DNA of 64,000 nt from Peptoniphilus gorbachii (GCF_016908115.1 NZ_JAFBDH010000001.1:248001-312000); one strand, 5' to 3'. Counted from the stretch's first letter, positions 8,153 through 17,257 are shown. A program made the numbers and translations. The notes: generated by a model from the sequence alone, not told the origin.

Positions 8153-8178
8153 TACCGAGCCTGAGCTCGGTAAATTAT
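8153..8178. terminator. Bidirectional terminator between aldolase and phaC
   Basis: TACCGAGC/GCTCGGTA 8-bp perfect stem with a 4-base loop at 8153-8172. T-rich tails lie on both strands (ATTTTT on minus, ATTATTTTTA on plus), so it can stop both converging genes. Confidence 0.85.
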
Positions 8179-8180
8179 TT

Positions 8181-9251
8181 TTATTTAGATCTACTTGTCA
8201 AAAATTCGTTAATCTTTGGTGCAACTTCTCTTTGACTTCTACCAGATACAAAAAGTCCAATGTGACCTGTTTCAACTTCAACAAGTTCAACATCTTTTGA
8301 GCCAACTGCCTTAGGAATTGGTCTTGTTGCATTTGGTGGAACTTGATTGTCCTTTGTGCCTAGAATTGCAAGCACTGGGCATTTTACATTTTTAAGGTCA
8401 ACTCTTTCGCCATCGAGATAAAACTCACCTTTAATTAAATTATTTTTGTGATACATTTCTTCTTGAAACTCTTGATAAGCTCTTCCAACTTGATCTGGTG
8501 AATCGAAAATCCAGTGTTCCATACGAAGGAAGTTTGCAAGTTTATTTGAATCGTCAAGAGAATCAATAACACCAACATATTTATCCATCATTAAATCAAT
8601 TGGCTTTAAGAATACAAAACCTGCATTCATAAATTCTCCAGGCACATTTCCAAAGGCCTTTACCATATTTTCTGGATTTAGATATGGTCCCCATTTAAAT
8701 AGGAGTCCATCATCAGTAGAAAAATCAATTGGAGTTACAAGTGAAACAAGTGCATTTACTTTTTCACCATGAGTAGCTGTATAAATAAAGGAGAAAGTTC
8801 CCCCTTGGCAAATTCCAATAATGTTAATTTTTTCAATCTTGTGTCTTCTTCTAATTATATCTACGCAATCATCAATATAACCATTTATATAATCTTCAAG
8901 TCCCATATATTTATCATCCATTGTTGGATAACCCCAATCAATGATATAAATGTCTTGTCCACCTTCTAATAAATTTTTTATAAGAGATCTATCTTCTTGT
9001 AAGTCCATCATGTATTGCTTGTTTACAAGAGCATATACAATTAAAGTTGGAATTTTATTTGGATCTTTTACTTTTGCTTCATAATGATAGAGCTTCATCT
9101 TGTCTTCTTGAAAAATTAGCTCCTTAGGAGTTGCATCAAAGCCACTATAATCGACATTCATAAGAGTGTCTACACCCTTAATAAGTTTTTCATATGAGTC
9201 GACCATATCTGACATTGACTTAACATAATCTATTCCAAATACGTTTTTCAA
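8181..9251 (-). CDS. phaC: Class III poly(3-hydroxyalkanoate) synthase, catalytic subunit PhaC
   Basis: The 356-residue alpha/beta hydrolase has the synthase lipase-like box GICQGG with Cys148, the acid in GTKDNQVPP (Asp301) and the base in ETGHIG (His330). These positions are shifted by one from the Cys149/Asp302/His331 triad of the Allochromatium class III enzyme, and the length matches that class. It polymerises hydroxyacyl-CoA into intracellular polyester granules. It lies 15 bases downstream of a PhaE-like gene, the expected partner. No phaA, phaB or phaJ is in the window, so the monomer supply is unknown. ATG start with AGGAGG. Confidence 0.93.
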   Translation of the reverse strand: MKNVFGIDYVKSMSDMVDSYEKLIKGVDTLMNVDYSGFDATPKELIFQEDKMKLYHYEAKVKDPNKIPTLIVYALVNKQYMMDLQEDRSLIKNLLEGGQDIYIIDWGYPTMDDKYMGLEDYINGYIDDCVDIIRRRHKIEKINIIGICQGGTFSFIYTATHGEKVNALVSLVTPIDFSTDDGLLFKWGPYLNPENMVKAFGNVPGEFMNAGFVFLKPIDLMMDKYVGVIDSLDDSNKLANFLRMEHWIFDSPDQVGRAYQEFQEEMYHKNNLIKGEFYLDGERVDLKNVKCPVLAILGTKDNQVPPNATRPIPKAVGSKDVELVEVETGHIGLFVSGRSQREVAPKINEFLTSRSK

Positions 9252-9266
9252 ATTAATAACCTCCTA

Positions 9267-10325
9267 TTATTTATTATCCTTTTTTTCTTCATCAAATTCT
9301 TTGTCTCTAATGTGTTTTTTTAGGCTTCTAACTTCTTTTTTAAGTTCATATACTGTTTTGTAAAGTGAATCCATGTCAGAATTTGTTGGAATTGGATACC
9401 ATTTAAGGGATTCTTCAACAACTTTATCTAAGTCAATTTTTAAAAGCATTAAGGAATCAACAAAATTACCTAAAAACTTAGAAAATTCATCTGAGTAAAA
9501 TAATTTATCAAACTCATCTGATGTTTTCTTTCTCCAATAATTGTAAAATTCTTCAAAAGTCTTAGGTGCTTCTCCCTTTTTTATCATTTCGAAACTATCT
9601 TTTACAACATTTTCTGTTGATTCTGTAACTAAGTTTGATAGCATTGTAGTTAACTCTAGATAGTTTCCAATGAAAGTAATAAGCTTATCTATTGTTTTCA
9701 TTTGCATTTCATAAGAATTTCTGTCAATTCCAAATTGTGGAGAATTTAACATTTTTCCAAAAGTTTCTCCGTAATTTTTCTTCCAGAGTTTAAAAAATTC
9801 AAGGAATGCCTTAGGATCAGCAAAGGCTCCCTTCATTACAGAATCCATTAAGTCAGATGAAGTATCCATCCATGGACCATAAACTGTCATAAGAGTATCC
9901 CTATAACTTTCACATGCACCCATGCATTGTTTAATTAAATTTTGTAAATCAACTGGAATATATGGGAAAAGATAATTGTTTATATATTGAAGTGAACCAT
10001 CCTTATATTTTTTCATTATCCTTTCAAAATTTTCTTTTGTTGGTTCTATGCTTTTGTCATAAATATTCTTATAAAGTTCATAAATGCTGTAATAAATTTT
10101 AGAGGTATCTTTAATTTTTTGTGCAAGTTCAGAAGGCGTACCACTATAATTAAAGAAATCAGCACTTCCTAAGTCTCCAAAAATTTTGTTCATACTTGAA
10201 AGATATTCTTCACTAAAGGGATTAAAATTATTTCCTCCAAAAGATTTTGCATAATCTTGCCACATATCCATCATCTTTTTTTGTGAATTCATATAGTCTT
10301 CAAAGAAATTGTATGCTTTATCCAA
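9267..10325 (-). CDS. phaE: PHA synthase subunit PhaE (class III)
   Basis: I place the start at the TTG at 10325 behind GGAGG, not at the longer in-frame start at 10406, which would begin with an unlikely AT-rich leader. The product is 352 residues, close to known PhaE (about 357) and twice the size of class IV PhaR. It is largely helical and aromatic-rich (DMWQDYAKSF near the start, WYPIPTNSDMDSLYK and a charged coiled coil KKEVRSLKKHIRDKEFDEEKK at the end), as in PhaE. PhaE has no active site of its own and is required for PhaC activity. Its place directly upstream of phaC supports the call, since sequence conservation in this family is low. Confidence 0.85.
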   Translation of the reverse strand: MDKAYNFFEDYMNSQKKMMDMWQDYAKSFGGNNFNPFSEEYLSSMNKIFGDLGSADFFNYSGTPSELAQKIKDTSKIYYSIYELYKNIYDKSIEPTKENFERIMKKYKDGSLQYINNYLFPYIPVDLQNLIKQCMGACESYRDTLMTVYGPWMDTSSDLMDSVMKGAFADPKAFLEFFKLWKKNYGETFGKMLNSPQFGIDRNSYEMQMKTIDKLITFIGNYLELTTMLSNLVTESTENVVKDSFEMIKKGEAPKTFEEFYNYWRKKTSDEFDKLFYSDEFSKFLGNFVDSLMLLKIDLDKVVEESLKWYPIPTNSDMDSLYKTVYELKKEVRSLKKHIRDKEFDEEKKDNK

Positions 10326-10462
10326 ATTAATTCCTCCTCTTATTTTTATAATAAATAATATTATTTTATGTTTATACTCTATTGTCTTATAACTTTTATA
10401 CCCCAAGTTACTTAAAATTTAACAATTTAAAGATTTATTACTTTTTTTAGATAAATCCAAAA

Positions 10463-11128
10463 TTAAACTATTTTTGCTTCTTTAAATAAAATGTTGCCAT
10501 GATCATCTACAGCAACACCTACATAATTTGAATCAAAGGCTTCTCTTAATTTATCAGTTTCACTTGAATGTATAGTAATCTCTTCTCCAGTAAAGTCAAA
10601 ATTAATGTCTTCTGACTTTAATAAAATAAATCTATCATATCCCTCTTCTGAAAATTCATCAGGATATTTCTTTTTAAGAGCCACTAGCATATATCCTGAA
10701 TCCAAAGTATTTTTATAAGACCTATGATTTTTAGGAGAAATAGTTGACATCTTGTGAGTAAATTTAGAATCTTTATATTTTTCTTCCAACTTTTCTCTAG
10801 TTATGTTTTGTAAATTTCTACCTCTATATTCCTTTAAAACAACAACTGTGTCATTTATAATGACTTTTTCTGGATCGATGAAAAAGTCAACATCATAGGC
10901 TAGATTATCTTCCTTATCGGGAACTTTTAAACTTCTATATGCAACAAGTTTATCCTCATCGTAAACTCCAATAAAGGATCCTCCATTATCTATAAGATGT
11001 TCTAAATCACTTTTTGAGTCGTGAGAAAAAATTTCCTTATTCTCAATTCCTCTATAAACTTCTGAAGTTAGTTCATATATCTCGTCAATGTGTTCTTTTT
11101 CTAAAAATTTAAAAATTAATTTCTTCAT
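10463..11128 (-). CDS. GNAT-like acetyltransferase
   Basis: The 221-residue protein has a GNAT-like course: an N-terminal beta-alpha unit, GGSFIGVYDEDKLVAYRSL (about 48-68) as strands 2-3, and VVVLKEYRGRNLQNITREKLEEK (about 95-118) where the acetyl-CoA loop R/Q-x-x-G-x-G/A would be. The loop is degenerate (YRGRNLQ), so activity and substrate are uncertain. A separate C-terminal half of about 70 residues follows. The gene stands alone, has TAGGAGC before the ATG and is the first host gene beyond the integrase end of the conjugative element. Confidence 0.6.
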   Translation of the reverse strand: MKKLIFKFLEKEHIDEIYELTSEVYRGIENKEIFSHDSKSDLEHLIDNGGSFIGVYDEDKLVAYRSLKVPDKEDNLAYDVDFFIDPEKVIINDTVVVLKEYRGRNLQNITREKLEEKYKDSKFTHKMSTISPKNHRSYKNTLDSGYMLVALKKKYPDEFSEEGYDRFILLKSEDINFDFTGEEITIHSSETDKLREAFDSNYVGVAVDDHGNILFKEAKIV

Positions 11129-11152
11129 ATTGGCTCCTATTATAATCCTATA

Positions 11153-11181
11153 ATTTTATTTCAAAATATAATTTGTGTAAA
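11153..11181 (-). promoter_or_regulatory. Probable promoter of the GNAT-like gene
   Basis: On the minus strand TTTACA (11176-11181) and TAAAAT (11153-11158) are 17 bases apart, about 25 bases upstream of the ATG. The insertion of the mobile element at about 11243 leaves this promoter intact. Confidence 0.45.
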
Positions 11182-11242
11182 TGTTAAGCTTATTTTGTCT
11201 TTAATAAACTAACATGAATAATGTTTTTAATATTTTATAACA

Positions 11243-11268
11243 AACAAAACATAGATTTCTAATTATCC
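11243..11268. repeat. Integrase-side terminal inverted repeat of the ICE (approximate)
   Basis: This 26-base end matches the reverse complement of 29204-29229 at about 19 positions, with CTAATTATCC identical. Adjacent host bases are AT-rich. The boundary is inferred from the repeat, not from an empty site. Confidence 0.55.
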
Positions 11269-11286
11269 TTTTAAATCTCATTAAAT

Positions 11287-11328
11287 GCTCGCAAATCCTT
11301 ATTCTAAAGGGCTTCGAGCATTTTTACT
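11287..11328. terminator. Hairpin at the integrase end of the ICE
   Basis: AAATGCTCG and CGAGCATTT arms enclose a partly paired A/T-rich loop (TCCTTATTCTAAAGGG). A T-rich tail on the plus strand (ATTTTTACTG) makes it a plus-strand terminator; on the minus strand it lies downstream of int and has a weaker tail. Confidence 0.6.
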
Positions 11329-11382
11329 GTTGGAAGATACTTCACGTTTCCTTATATATTTCCTCATGAATTGACTGTCAGA

Positions 11383-11404
11383 AGTGGTAAATTAGTAGTA
11401 AATT
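11383..11404. repeat. Integrase arm-binding direct repeats, right end
   Basis: Two tandem copies of a GTAAATTAGTAGTAAATT-type motif lie directly after int. The same motif occurs at 29136-29157 at the other end. In Tn916 such repeats (DR-2 type) bind the N-terminal domain of integrase. Confidence 0.75.
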
Positions 11405-11415
11405 CATCTGTACTA

Positions 11416-12633
11416 CTAAGCAACAAGACGTTCCTGCTGTTTCTTTTTTTCCAAGCGGTTCATCTCTGCCATAGCAGAATCGAATGTAGCATGTGCGTAA
11501 TAGTTCAGCGTCATGTTTATATTCGCATGCCCCATAATGTACTGCAATGCTTTTGGGTTCATTCCTGCATTTGCATAGTTAGTGCAGAACGTATGACGCA
11601 AAATGTGTGGAGTGATATGGGGTAGCTTATCCTCATGATATTTATTGTATTTCTTGACAAGGTTTTTCAACATACCATTGTAATCACTTGCCACTTTAGG
11701 ATAGTCTTTCCCATTGAGAAAAAGGAAATTACTATAACCATCAATCACAACACATTTACGGTTCTTCCGATTCGCCAGCACTCGCTGAAACGCTTGATAG
11801 GCTTCTTCAACCATAGGAACTTGTCGTTCGCCACTTTTAGTCTTGGGAGTTTCAATGTAGTATCCATTTTCAGTATCTCGTAGTAACTGATGGTCTACCT
11901 TGACAAGACGATTTTCAAAATCCAAATCTGGAAGTGTCAGACCGCCAAACTCTGAAATACGAAGACCCGTTTTTAAGAGTATCAGGATTTCATCATAATT
12001 CTTGCTGTAGGTCTTATCAGCTTTCGCAAAGGATAACAGCTTTTCTTCCTGCTCCGTTGTCAATGCGACTTTAGGAACAGTATCATCATCAATGACGGTA
12101 TTTAGCTGGAAGTCAAAGGGATTCTTCCGAACACAATCGTCTTCAATCGCAATATAGAATGAAGCCCTTAAAGAACGTTTATAGTTATTGATGGTTTGAT
12201 AAGCATATCCATCTTCACTCATTCTAATCGCCCATTCTTTAGCGTCAGACGGTTTAATGCTGTCTATGCTCCTTGCACCTAACTTGTCCTTTGTCAAAAT
12301 ATCCATCAGATATTTCCGTCCAGTTTGCGTGCCTTTCTTCACATTGGGTCTTTGAGCATTCTGCTTTGCGTAAAGCTGACAAAGTGTCATTTTCTTTCCT
12401 ACAACATCAATGCCATCATGAATGTCTTTCAGTAGCTCCGCAACTTTTTCCCGAAGAGGAACACAATCACGCTTTCCTGCTGGTACTCTGTCTGTAGCCA
12501 CCAGTTTCCATGAGTAGATAAATTGCGGTTCTCCAAATGAATCTACATATTTATATAAGTATCTTCCGTCTTTTCGTTGGCTCTCCCCAGTCTTTAAAAT
12601 GCGACCTTTATTGTCACGTCTTTTCTCTGACAT
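11416..12633 (-). CDS. int: Tn916-type tyrosine recombinase (integrase)
   Basis: The 405-residue length equals Tn916 Int. It has the N-terminal arm-binding domain, a SAM-like core-binding domain (about 75-165) and a catalytic domain with GLRISE (catalytic Arg), HILRHTF (His-x-x-Arg), GHAN and Tyr in LNYYAHATFDSAM near the C-terminus. It cuts and rejoins the ends of the element at low-specificity AT-rich sites. From memory of Tn916 Int there are many scattered substitutions, so this appears to be a divergent allele of the family; an alignment would settle how far. Directly downstream of xis on the minus strand. Confidence 0.97.
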   Translation of the reverse strand: MSEKRRDNKGRILKTGESQRKDGRYLYKYVDSFGEPQFIYSWKLVATDRVPAGKRDCVPLREKVAELLKDIHDGIDVVGKKMTLCQLYAKQNAQRPNVKKGTQTGRKYLMDILTKDKLGARSIDSIKPSDAKEWAIRMSEDGYAYQTINNYKRSLRASFYIAIEDDCVRKNPFDFQLNTVIDDDTVPKVALTTEQEEKLLSFAKADKTYSKNYDEILILLKTGLRISEFGGLTLPDLDFENRLVKVDHQLLRDTENGYYIETPKTKSGERQVPMVEEAYQAFQRVLANRKNRKCVVIDGYSNFLFLNGKDYPKVASDYNGMLKNLVKKYNKYHEDKLPHITPHILRHTFCTNYANAGMNPKALQYIMGHANINMTLNYYAHATFDSAMAEMNRLEKKKQQERLVA

Positions 12634-12714
12634 GGCTTTCGCTCCTTTCCAAAATGGAAAGAGCCTTGATACGACTTAATGCTATTTTATCATATCCAAG
12701 ACCCTTTGGCGACG

Positions 12715-12918
12715 CTAGATTGCGTCCAATTTATCAATAATTTTTTCAAACTGTTTTCGCTTTATCTGAATACGATTGCCATTCATAATCAGCCAATCAG
12801 CATTTTTATTTTCATCTGCCAAACGACGGAGCTTATTTTCGCCAATACGGAAATACTTAGACGCTTCTTCAATGGTCAGGGTATAACGCTCCCAGATAGG
12901 AATATCTGTCTGCTTCAT
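12715..12918 (-). CDS. xis: Excisionase Xis
   Basis: The start is the second ATG (12918) behind AAAGGAGG, giving 67 residues beginning [12 protein letters not shown], the Tn916 Xis length and sequence type. It has a winged-helix fold with [20 protein letters not shown] as the DNA-binding helix pair. Xis bends DNA near the element ends and directs Int to excise. It is followed by int after 81 bases. Confidence 0.96.
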   Translation of the reverse strand: MKQTDIPIWERYTLTIEEASKYFRIGENKLRRLADENKNADWLIMNGNRIQIKRKQFEKIIDKLDAI

Positions 12919-13379
12919 AAAATCCTCCTTTCCCAATCACACGTTAGATTTCATAAAAGTAGTTTTACAAGCAATCGAACAGCTTTAGCAAAGCTCACGG
13001 GAGTTCCACCCTTGCACGGTTCTCGTCCAACTGTACTCATTGCCTGCGACGCTTTTAACGCTCGGACTATGACGATACAGGAGTATCATTATTACGATAA
13101 GAATGTCTTCGCTGGCAATCCTGCTAAAGATTACTTCTCGGATCACTGACATGAATCGCTCGCTATCTTTACAGGGCAGGTCATGGCGGTCAGCTCCGTT
13201 GGCTCTTTTCTTATCGAAATGTATTCGACTGCTGTTATTCAGTTTTCAAAGAACAGATGGCTTGTCAGCCTATCAAAACATACTGAAAGACAATATGCTT
13301 TGATGGAATAACAAACCTCCCCAATCGGGAAGTATGGAAAGCTCGTCCGCACTTCCACGAAAAGAGAGATAAATCGGTG
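12919..13379. other. Spacer between orf8 and xis
   Basis: The 461-base stretch has no convincing gene. One small minus-strand frame (12985-13152, 55 codons, start MSVIREV) has no ribosome binding site and loose codon use. Plus-strand frames here are antisense to xis. The stretch is not AT-rich and is probably a leader for the xis-int transcript; I saw no strong terminator in it. Confidence 0.4.
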
Positions 13380-13610
13380 CTACTCAATCTCAAATGACAG
13401 GATTTTTGTAATCAACCTGGTTTCCATTCGTCCACGTAAGACCTCATCAACGACCATACTTTGATTGCCATATTCATCTTTCATCAACCGTAGAGAGCGT
13501 TTAGCAATGTACCCTCTGTAATAATGTAGAATCTGGTTAATCGCTTCTGTATCGCCATCACAAGCCTTTACAATCAATGGGAATGGAATTCTGGAATATT
13601 CTTTTCTCAT
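13380..13610 (-). CDS. orf8: Tn916 Orf8-type helix-turn-helix protein
   Basis: This 76-residue protein (MRKEYSRIPFPLIVKACDGD start, MVVDEVLRGRMETRLITKIL end) matches the small conserved Orf8 of Tn916, which has a helix-turn-helix-like N-terminus. Its start overlaps the stop of orf7 by four bases, so the two are translationally coupled. With orf7 it belongs to the regulatory operon that raises expression of xis, int and the transfer genes once tetracycline lets transcription run through tet(M). Confidence 0.93.
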   Translation of the reverse strand: MRKEYSRIPFPLIVKACDGDTEAINQILHYYRGYIAKRSLRLMKDEYGNQSMVVDEVLRGRMETRLITKILSFEIE

Positions 13611-14032
13611 TCTTCGTTTTCCTCCTCCATAAACTTCTTGATTAAGGCTAGTCCACTGGTTCTATGCCGATAGACAGTAGAACGGTTCAATTTCAACAGG
13701 TCTGCAATTTCTGAATCGCTCATGTCCATAAAGTAAAACAGCAGTAGAATTTCACGTTTCTTGTCTGGCAACTCACGTAATGCTTCACTCAACAAATCAT
13801 TTTCAACGCCTACTGATAACCCATTGAGTGTAAAAATCTGAAAGTCAGTTGAATAGTTATCTGTTGTCGCAAACTGGCTAACAAGATAATCGCCAACATC
13901 CGAAAAGGACACCTCACGCTTTGCAATCCTTGAAAGATAAAGCATATAATTCTTTCGCTCGTCTTCCATAGCACGTTTACAGATATAGTCAAACTGATTT
14001 TCTATTGTGGTCTGAAAAGAAGATGGTTTCAT
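13607..14032 (-). CDS. orf7: Tn916 Orf7-type sigma-factor-like activator
   Basis: The ATG at 14032 follows GGGGTGAG (the GTG nine bases further up has none), giving about 141 residues. The C-terminal half has a sigma-70 region-4 helix-turn-helix (LPDKKREILLLFYFMDMSDSEIADLLKLNRSTVYRHR, about 88-124). In Tn916 Orf7 acts with Orf8 as a positive regulator of the element. Overlaps orf8 by four bases. Confidence 0.93.
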   Translation of the reverse strand: MKPSSFQTTIENQFDYICKRAMEDERKNYMLYLSRIAKREVSFSDVGDYLVSQFATTDNYSTDFQIFTLNGLSVGVENDLLSEALRELPDKKREILLLFYFMDMSDSEIADLLKLNRSTVYRHRTSGLALIKKFMEEENEE

Positions 14033-14536
14033 GTTTCTCACCCCCTTTCTGTCTAGGAAAGGAAGTGAGCCTTGCTCGTTTATCTCCTTTCACTCTTAGT
14101 CCCAATGTGAAAGGGGGATTTGTTGCATTACTGATAAATAAACTTTGTAAAAAAGTTCTGAATAGCCAAAAAAGCATATAAACAGATTTATTTCTCTGTT
14201 TACATGCTTCTGTTATTCTATCTATATGATTTATAAAACCACATTGGTGGACGTACTTATCTATTGCAGATAGACGACTTTTTTTGACAAGAACCCAATG
14301 TAAGGAAATTTATTGTATATGATGTACTTCATGGCGACGTTGACCTCCAACAAACCGCCATTTGGAAGTAATATACAATATTTTAACAGCGTAAATAGCA
14401 CTACCATATAACGGTTTTTTTTATTGGCGTTTAGTAGTGCTTTTTATTAAATATAAACCTATAAACCATATAACACGTTTTTCTATACCTGTTTTTAATT
14501 CAGTAGGAACAATAAAATGTATAGAGGTGGTCTACT
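14033..14536. promoter_or_regulatory. Divergent regulatory region between orf7 and orf9
   Basis: No gene longer than a few codons is evident here. The region holds a minus-strand terminator-like hairpin at 14172-14207 (AAGCATGTAAACAGA stem with T tail) just upstream of orf7, and a plus-strand hairpin with AGCACTAC/GTAGTGCT arms at 14397-14441 followed by TTTTATT. In Tn916 this region contains the orf7 promoter repressed by Orf9 and read-through controls. GAGGTGG before 14537 is the orf9 ribosome binding site. Confidence 0.6.
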
Positions 14537-14890
14537 ATGCGTAAAAAAGAAGATAAATATGATTTTAGAGCCTTTGGTTTAGCCATTAAAGAAGCTCGAT
14601 TGAAACGAGGTTTAACTCGTGAACAAGTGGGAGCATTGATTGAAATTGACCCACGGTACTTAACTAATATTGAAAATAAAGGGCAACACCCCAGCATACA
14701 AGTTCTTTATGACCTTGTATCGTTACTTCATGTTTCCGTTGATGAATTTTTCTTACCTGCTAATAACTTGGTAAAAAGCACCCGACGATTACAGATAGAG
14801 AAATACATGGATAGCTTTACAGACAAAGAACTATCCTTAATGGAATCTTTAGCCAGCGGTATCAACGAAGCAAGAAACATCGAAGACTAA
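14537..14890 (+). CDS. orf9: Tn916 Orf9-type Cro/CI repressor
   Basis: The 117-residue protein has an N-terminal HTH_3 domain ([41 protein letters not shown], about 14-54). It is the only element gene on the plus strand, facing the orf7 operon it is thought to repress. The last 40 residues seem to differ from the Tn916 copy I remember, while the DNA-binding half is the same type. Confidence 0.92.
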   Translation: MRKKEDKYDFRAFGLAIKEARLKRGLTREQVGALIEIDPRYLTNIENKGQHPSIQVLYDLVSLLHVSVDEFFLPANNLVKSTRRLQIEKYMDSFTDKELSLMESLASGINEARNIED

Positions 14891-14915
14891 TTAAAAGAAT
14901 CCATACATAACGGAA

Positions 14916-14960
14916 AGAGCCGATAAAATGAGATTGTATTAATCTCATTTTATCGGCTCT
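14916..14960. terminator. Large hairpin between tet(M) operon end and orf9
   Basis: A perfect 20-bp inverted repeat (AGAGCCGATAAAATGAGATT, 14916-14935, and its complement 14941-14960) with a 5-base loop. It overlaps the last codons of the small zinc-ribbon gene and lies where transcripts from tet(M) and orf9 converge. Tails are only weakly T-rich, so it may be a barrier or processing signal as much as a terminator. Confidence 0.75.
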
Positions 14961-15138
14961 GCGTCTTTGCGTCTGGCTCTGTAATCACAGTTACTTTGAA
15001 CTGCTTTATTTCAATTAAATTTTCTTGTCTGCATTTCGGACAATAGAGGGGGAATTTTTTTAATTCAGTATCTTCCCTTATCTTTAATCGTGTTTTATTT
15101 CCACATACAGGACATAATATCCACTTGTAGTTTATAAT
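14950..15138 (-). CDS. Small Cys-rich zinc-ribbon protein downstream of tet(M)
   Basis: The frame encodes about 62 residues with two CPxC pairs (CPVCGNKTR and CPKCRQE), a zinc-ribbon layout of the Cys-rich KTR type seen after tet(M) in Tn916-like elements. An in-frame TAA directly precedes AAGGAGGAG, and no ATG, GTG or TTG lies between that site and the first cysteine. Initiation must therefore use ATT (15138, spacing about right) or an ATA. Codons are otherwise normal. Function is unknown. It would be cotranscribed with tet(M), which ends 98 bases upstream. Confidence 0.7.
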   Translation of the reverse strand: MINYKWILCPVCGNKTRLKIREDTELKKFPLYCPKCRQENLIEIKQFKVTVITEPDAKTQSR

Positions 15139-15235
15139 AACTATCTCCTCCTTTACACTTTAATTCAAATCTTTATTAAAAAATATTTCATCTTATTTAA
15201 CAAGAAACCATATTTATATAACAACATAAAATACA

Positions 15236-17155
15236 CTAAGTTATTTTATTGAACATATATCGTACTTTATCTATCCGACTATTTGGACGACGGGGCTGGC
15301 AAACAGGTTCACCGGTAGTAACATGGTACCCTTTTAACTCTGTTAAACAAACACTACGTCCATTTGTAAAGAAAGTTAAATCACTACGATATTCTTGAAT
15401 ACACCGAGCAGGGATTTCTCCACTAAGAATGACCTCATTATTTTTCAATTGAGTGTCTACGATGTTCGCACAATATTTAGGAGCATCGTTGTATGCTCGT
15501 GAAAGATATTCCTGTGGCGCATAAATTTTAAAACTAAGATATGGCTCTAACAATTCTGTTCCAGCTTTTTTTAAGACTTGTTCCAATACAATAGGAGCAA
15601 GCATCCGAAAATCTGCTGGGGTACTAACAGGGCTATAGTATAAGCCATACTTAAAACAGATTTTACAGTCCGTCACATTCCAACCATATAATCCTTGTTC
15701 GCAACCATAGCGTATCCCTTCCATAACTGCATTTTGAAATGATTGATTTAAGTATCCAAGAGAAACCGAGCTCTCATACTGCATTCCACTTCCCAACGGA
15801 AGCGGTGATACAGATAAACCAATGGAAGCCCAGAAAGGATTTGGCGGCACTTCGATGTGAATGGTATATTCTGCATTTTTTAACGGTCTCTCCATATAAA
15901 TGACTGTAGGCTCTTTTAGTTCTATCTCCACATGATACTTTTCTTGCAACAGTGCACTAATCACTTCCATTTGTACTTTCCCTAAGAAAGAAAGTATAAT
16001 TTCATGTGTCGTAGAATCCACGTAATATCGTAGAAGCGGATCACTATCTGAGATTTCCAAAAGGGCATCAAGCAACATTTCTCTCTGTTCAGGTTTACTC
16101 GGTTCAACAGTTGTTTGTAGTAGAGGGTGCGGATTTTCAATCTTTTTTCTCTGTGGCAATAGTTTTGTATCTCCAAGAACACTATTTAACTTCAAAAACT
16201 CATTTTGCAAAATAACAATTTCTCCAGAATAAGCTCTATCAATCTTACATAATTCACCATTTATTGAAGTATACATTTCTGTAACTTTTATTTTTTCTTT
16301 TTCTGATACTCTAACCGAATCTCGTAAATGTAGTACTCCACTATAAAGGCGTATATATGCAAGACGTTGTCTTTTTTTTGTATATTCAATTTTGAAAACA
16401 TTTCCGCAAAGTTCAGACGGACCTCGATGTGTTGATGAATAAAATTTATTAGTAATAACTTCTATAAGGTTATCAATCCCTATATTACTTTTTGCACTTC
16501 CATGATAAAGAGGGAACAGAGAACAATTCTGAAATCTTATGCTTTCCTCTTGTTCGAGTTCCAATGCTTCTAATGATTTACCGGACATATATTTCTCTAA
16601 AAGGTCATCGTTTCCCTCTATTACCGTATCCCATTGTTCAGATTCGGTAAAGTTCGTCACACACATATTAGGATACAGTTCTACCTTCTGTTTGATTACA
16701 ATTTCGGCAGAAAGTTTCTCTTTAATATCCTGATAAACCGTTGATAAATCAATTCCATTTTGGTCAATCTTATTGATAAAAAAGATTGTGGGAATCCCCA
16801 TTTTCCTAAGTGCATGAAATAATATACGAGTTTGTGCTTGTACGCCATCTTTTGCAGAAATCAGTAGAATTGCCCCATCTAAAACTGATAATGAACGATA
16901 TACTTCTGCTAAGAAATCCATATGTCCTGGCGTGTCTATGATGTTCACCTTCGTATTTTCCCACTGAAAAGAGGTTATTCCTGTCTGAATTGTAATTCCT
17001 CTCTGACGTTCTAAAAGCGTATTATCCGTCCTCGTTGTACCTTTGTCCACGCTTCCTAATTCTGTAATCGCTCCACTGTTATATAATAAGCTTTCTGTTA
17101 AGGTAGTTTTTCCTGCATCAACATGAGCTAAAACTCCAATATTAATAATTTTCAT
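15236..17155 (-). CDS. tet(M): Tetracycline resistance ribosomal protection protein Tet(M)
   Basis: The start is the ATG at 17155 behind GGAGG, giving the standard 639 residues (an ATG five codons upstream overlaps the ribosome binding site). It has the EF-G-like GTPase motifs AHVDAGKTT (G1), DTPGH (G3) and NKID (G4), followed by EF-G domains II-V to the C-terminal FNKIT. Tet(M) binds the ribosome and releases tetracycline. Expression is governed by the leader upstream (orf12 and hairpins). The sequence matches Tet(M) almost throughout by recognition, so tetracycline, doxycycline and minocycline resistance is expected. Confidence 0.98.
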   Translation of the reverse strand: MKIINIGVLAHVDAGKTTLTESLLYNSGAITELGSVDKGTTRTDNTLLERQRGITIQTGITSFQWENTKVNIIDTPGHMDFLAEVYRSLSVLDGAILLISAKDGVQAQTRILFHALRKMGIPTIFFINKIDQNGIDLSTVYQDIKEKLSAEIVIKQKVELYPNMCVTNFTESEQWDTVIEGNDDLLEKYMSGKSLEALELEQEESIRFQNCSLFPLYHGSAKSNIGIDNLIEVITNKFYSSTHRGPSELCGNVFKIEYTKKRQRLAYIRLYSGVLHLRDSVRVSEKEKIKVTEMYTSINGELCKIDRAYSGEIVILQNEFLKLNSVLGDTKLLPQRKKIENPHPLLQTTVEPSKPEQREMLLDALLEISDSDPLLRYYVDSTTHEIILSFLGKVQMEVISALLQEKYHVEIELKEPTVIYMERPLKNAEYTIHIEVPPNPFWASIGLSVSPLPLGSGMQYESSVSLGYLNQSFQNAVMEGIRYGCEQGLYGWNVTDCKICFKYGLYYSPVSTPADFRMLAPIVLEQVLKKAGTELLEPYLSFKIYAPQEYLSRAYNDAPKYCANIVDTQLKNNEVILSGEIPARCIQEYRSDLTFFTNGRSVCLTELKGYHVTTGEPVCQPRRPNSRIDKVRYMFNKIT

Positions 17156-17170
17156 GTGATTTTCCTCCAT

Positions 17171-17257
17171 TCAAAAACCCAAAAGGGCATAAAAATCCCA
17201 GTGATAAATACTTTTATCACTGGGATTTTTATGCATAACCATAGGTATACAAAGCAT
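17171..17257 (-). CDS. orf12: tet(M) leader peptide (Tn916 Orf12)
   Basis: A 28-codon frame (MLCIPMVMHKNP start, DFYALLGF end) ends 15 bases before the tet(M) ATG, its stop adjoining the tet(M) ribosome binding site. The coding sequence contains both arms of the terminator hairpin at 17191-17230. This is the Orf12 leader of Tn916, whose translation under tetracycline is thought to let RNA polymerase pass the hairpins. Confidence 0.9.
   Translation of the reverse strand: MLCIPMVMHKNPSDKSIYHWDFYALLGF
17191..17230 (-). terminator. Attenuator hairpin within the tet(M) leader
   Basis: Perfect 18-bp arms (AAAAATCCCAGTGATAAA and complement) with a 4-base loop; on the minus strand the stem ends in TTTTT. 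It lies inside orf12 and is the transcription attenuator proposed for Tn916 tet(M). Confidence 0.88.

Noticed and set aside
12679-13149. 156-codon plus-strand frame antisense to xis
   Set aside because: It overlaps the well-supported xis gene on the other strand, lacks a ribosome binding site and has no protein-like pattern.
12985-13152. 55-codon minus-strand frame between orf8 and xis
   Set aside because: No ribosome binding site, irregular composition; more likely leader RNA.
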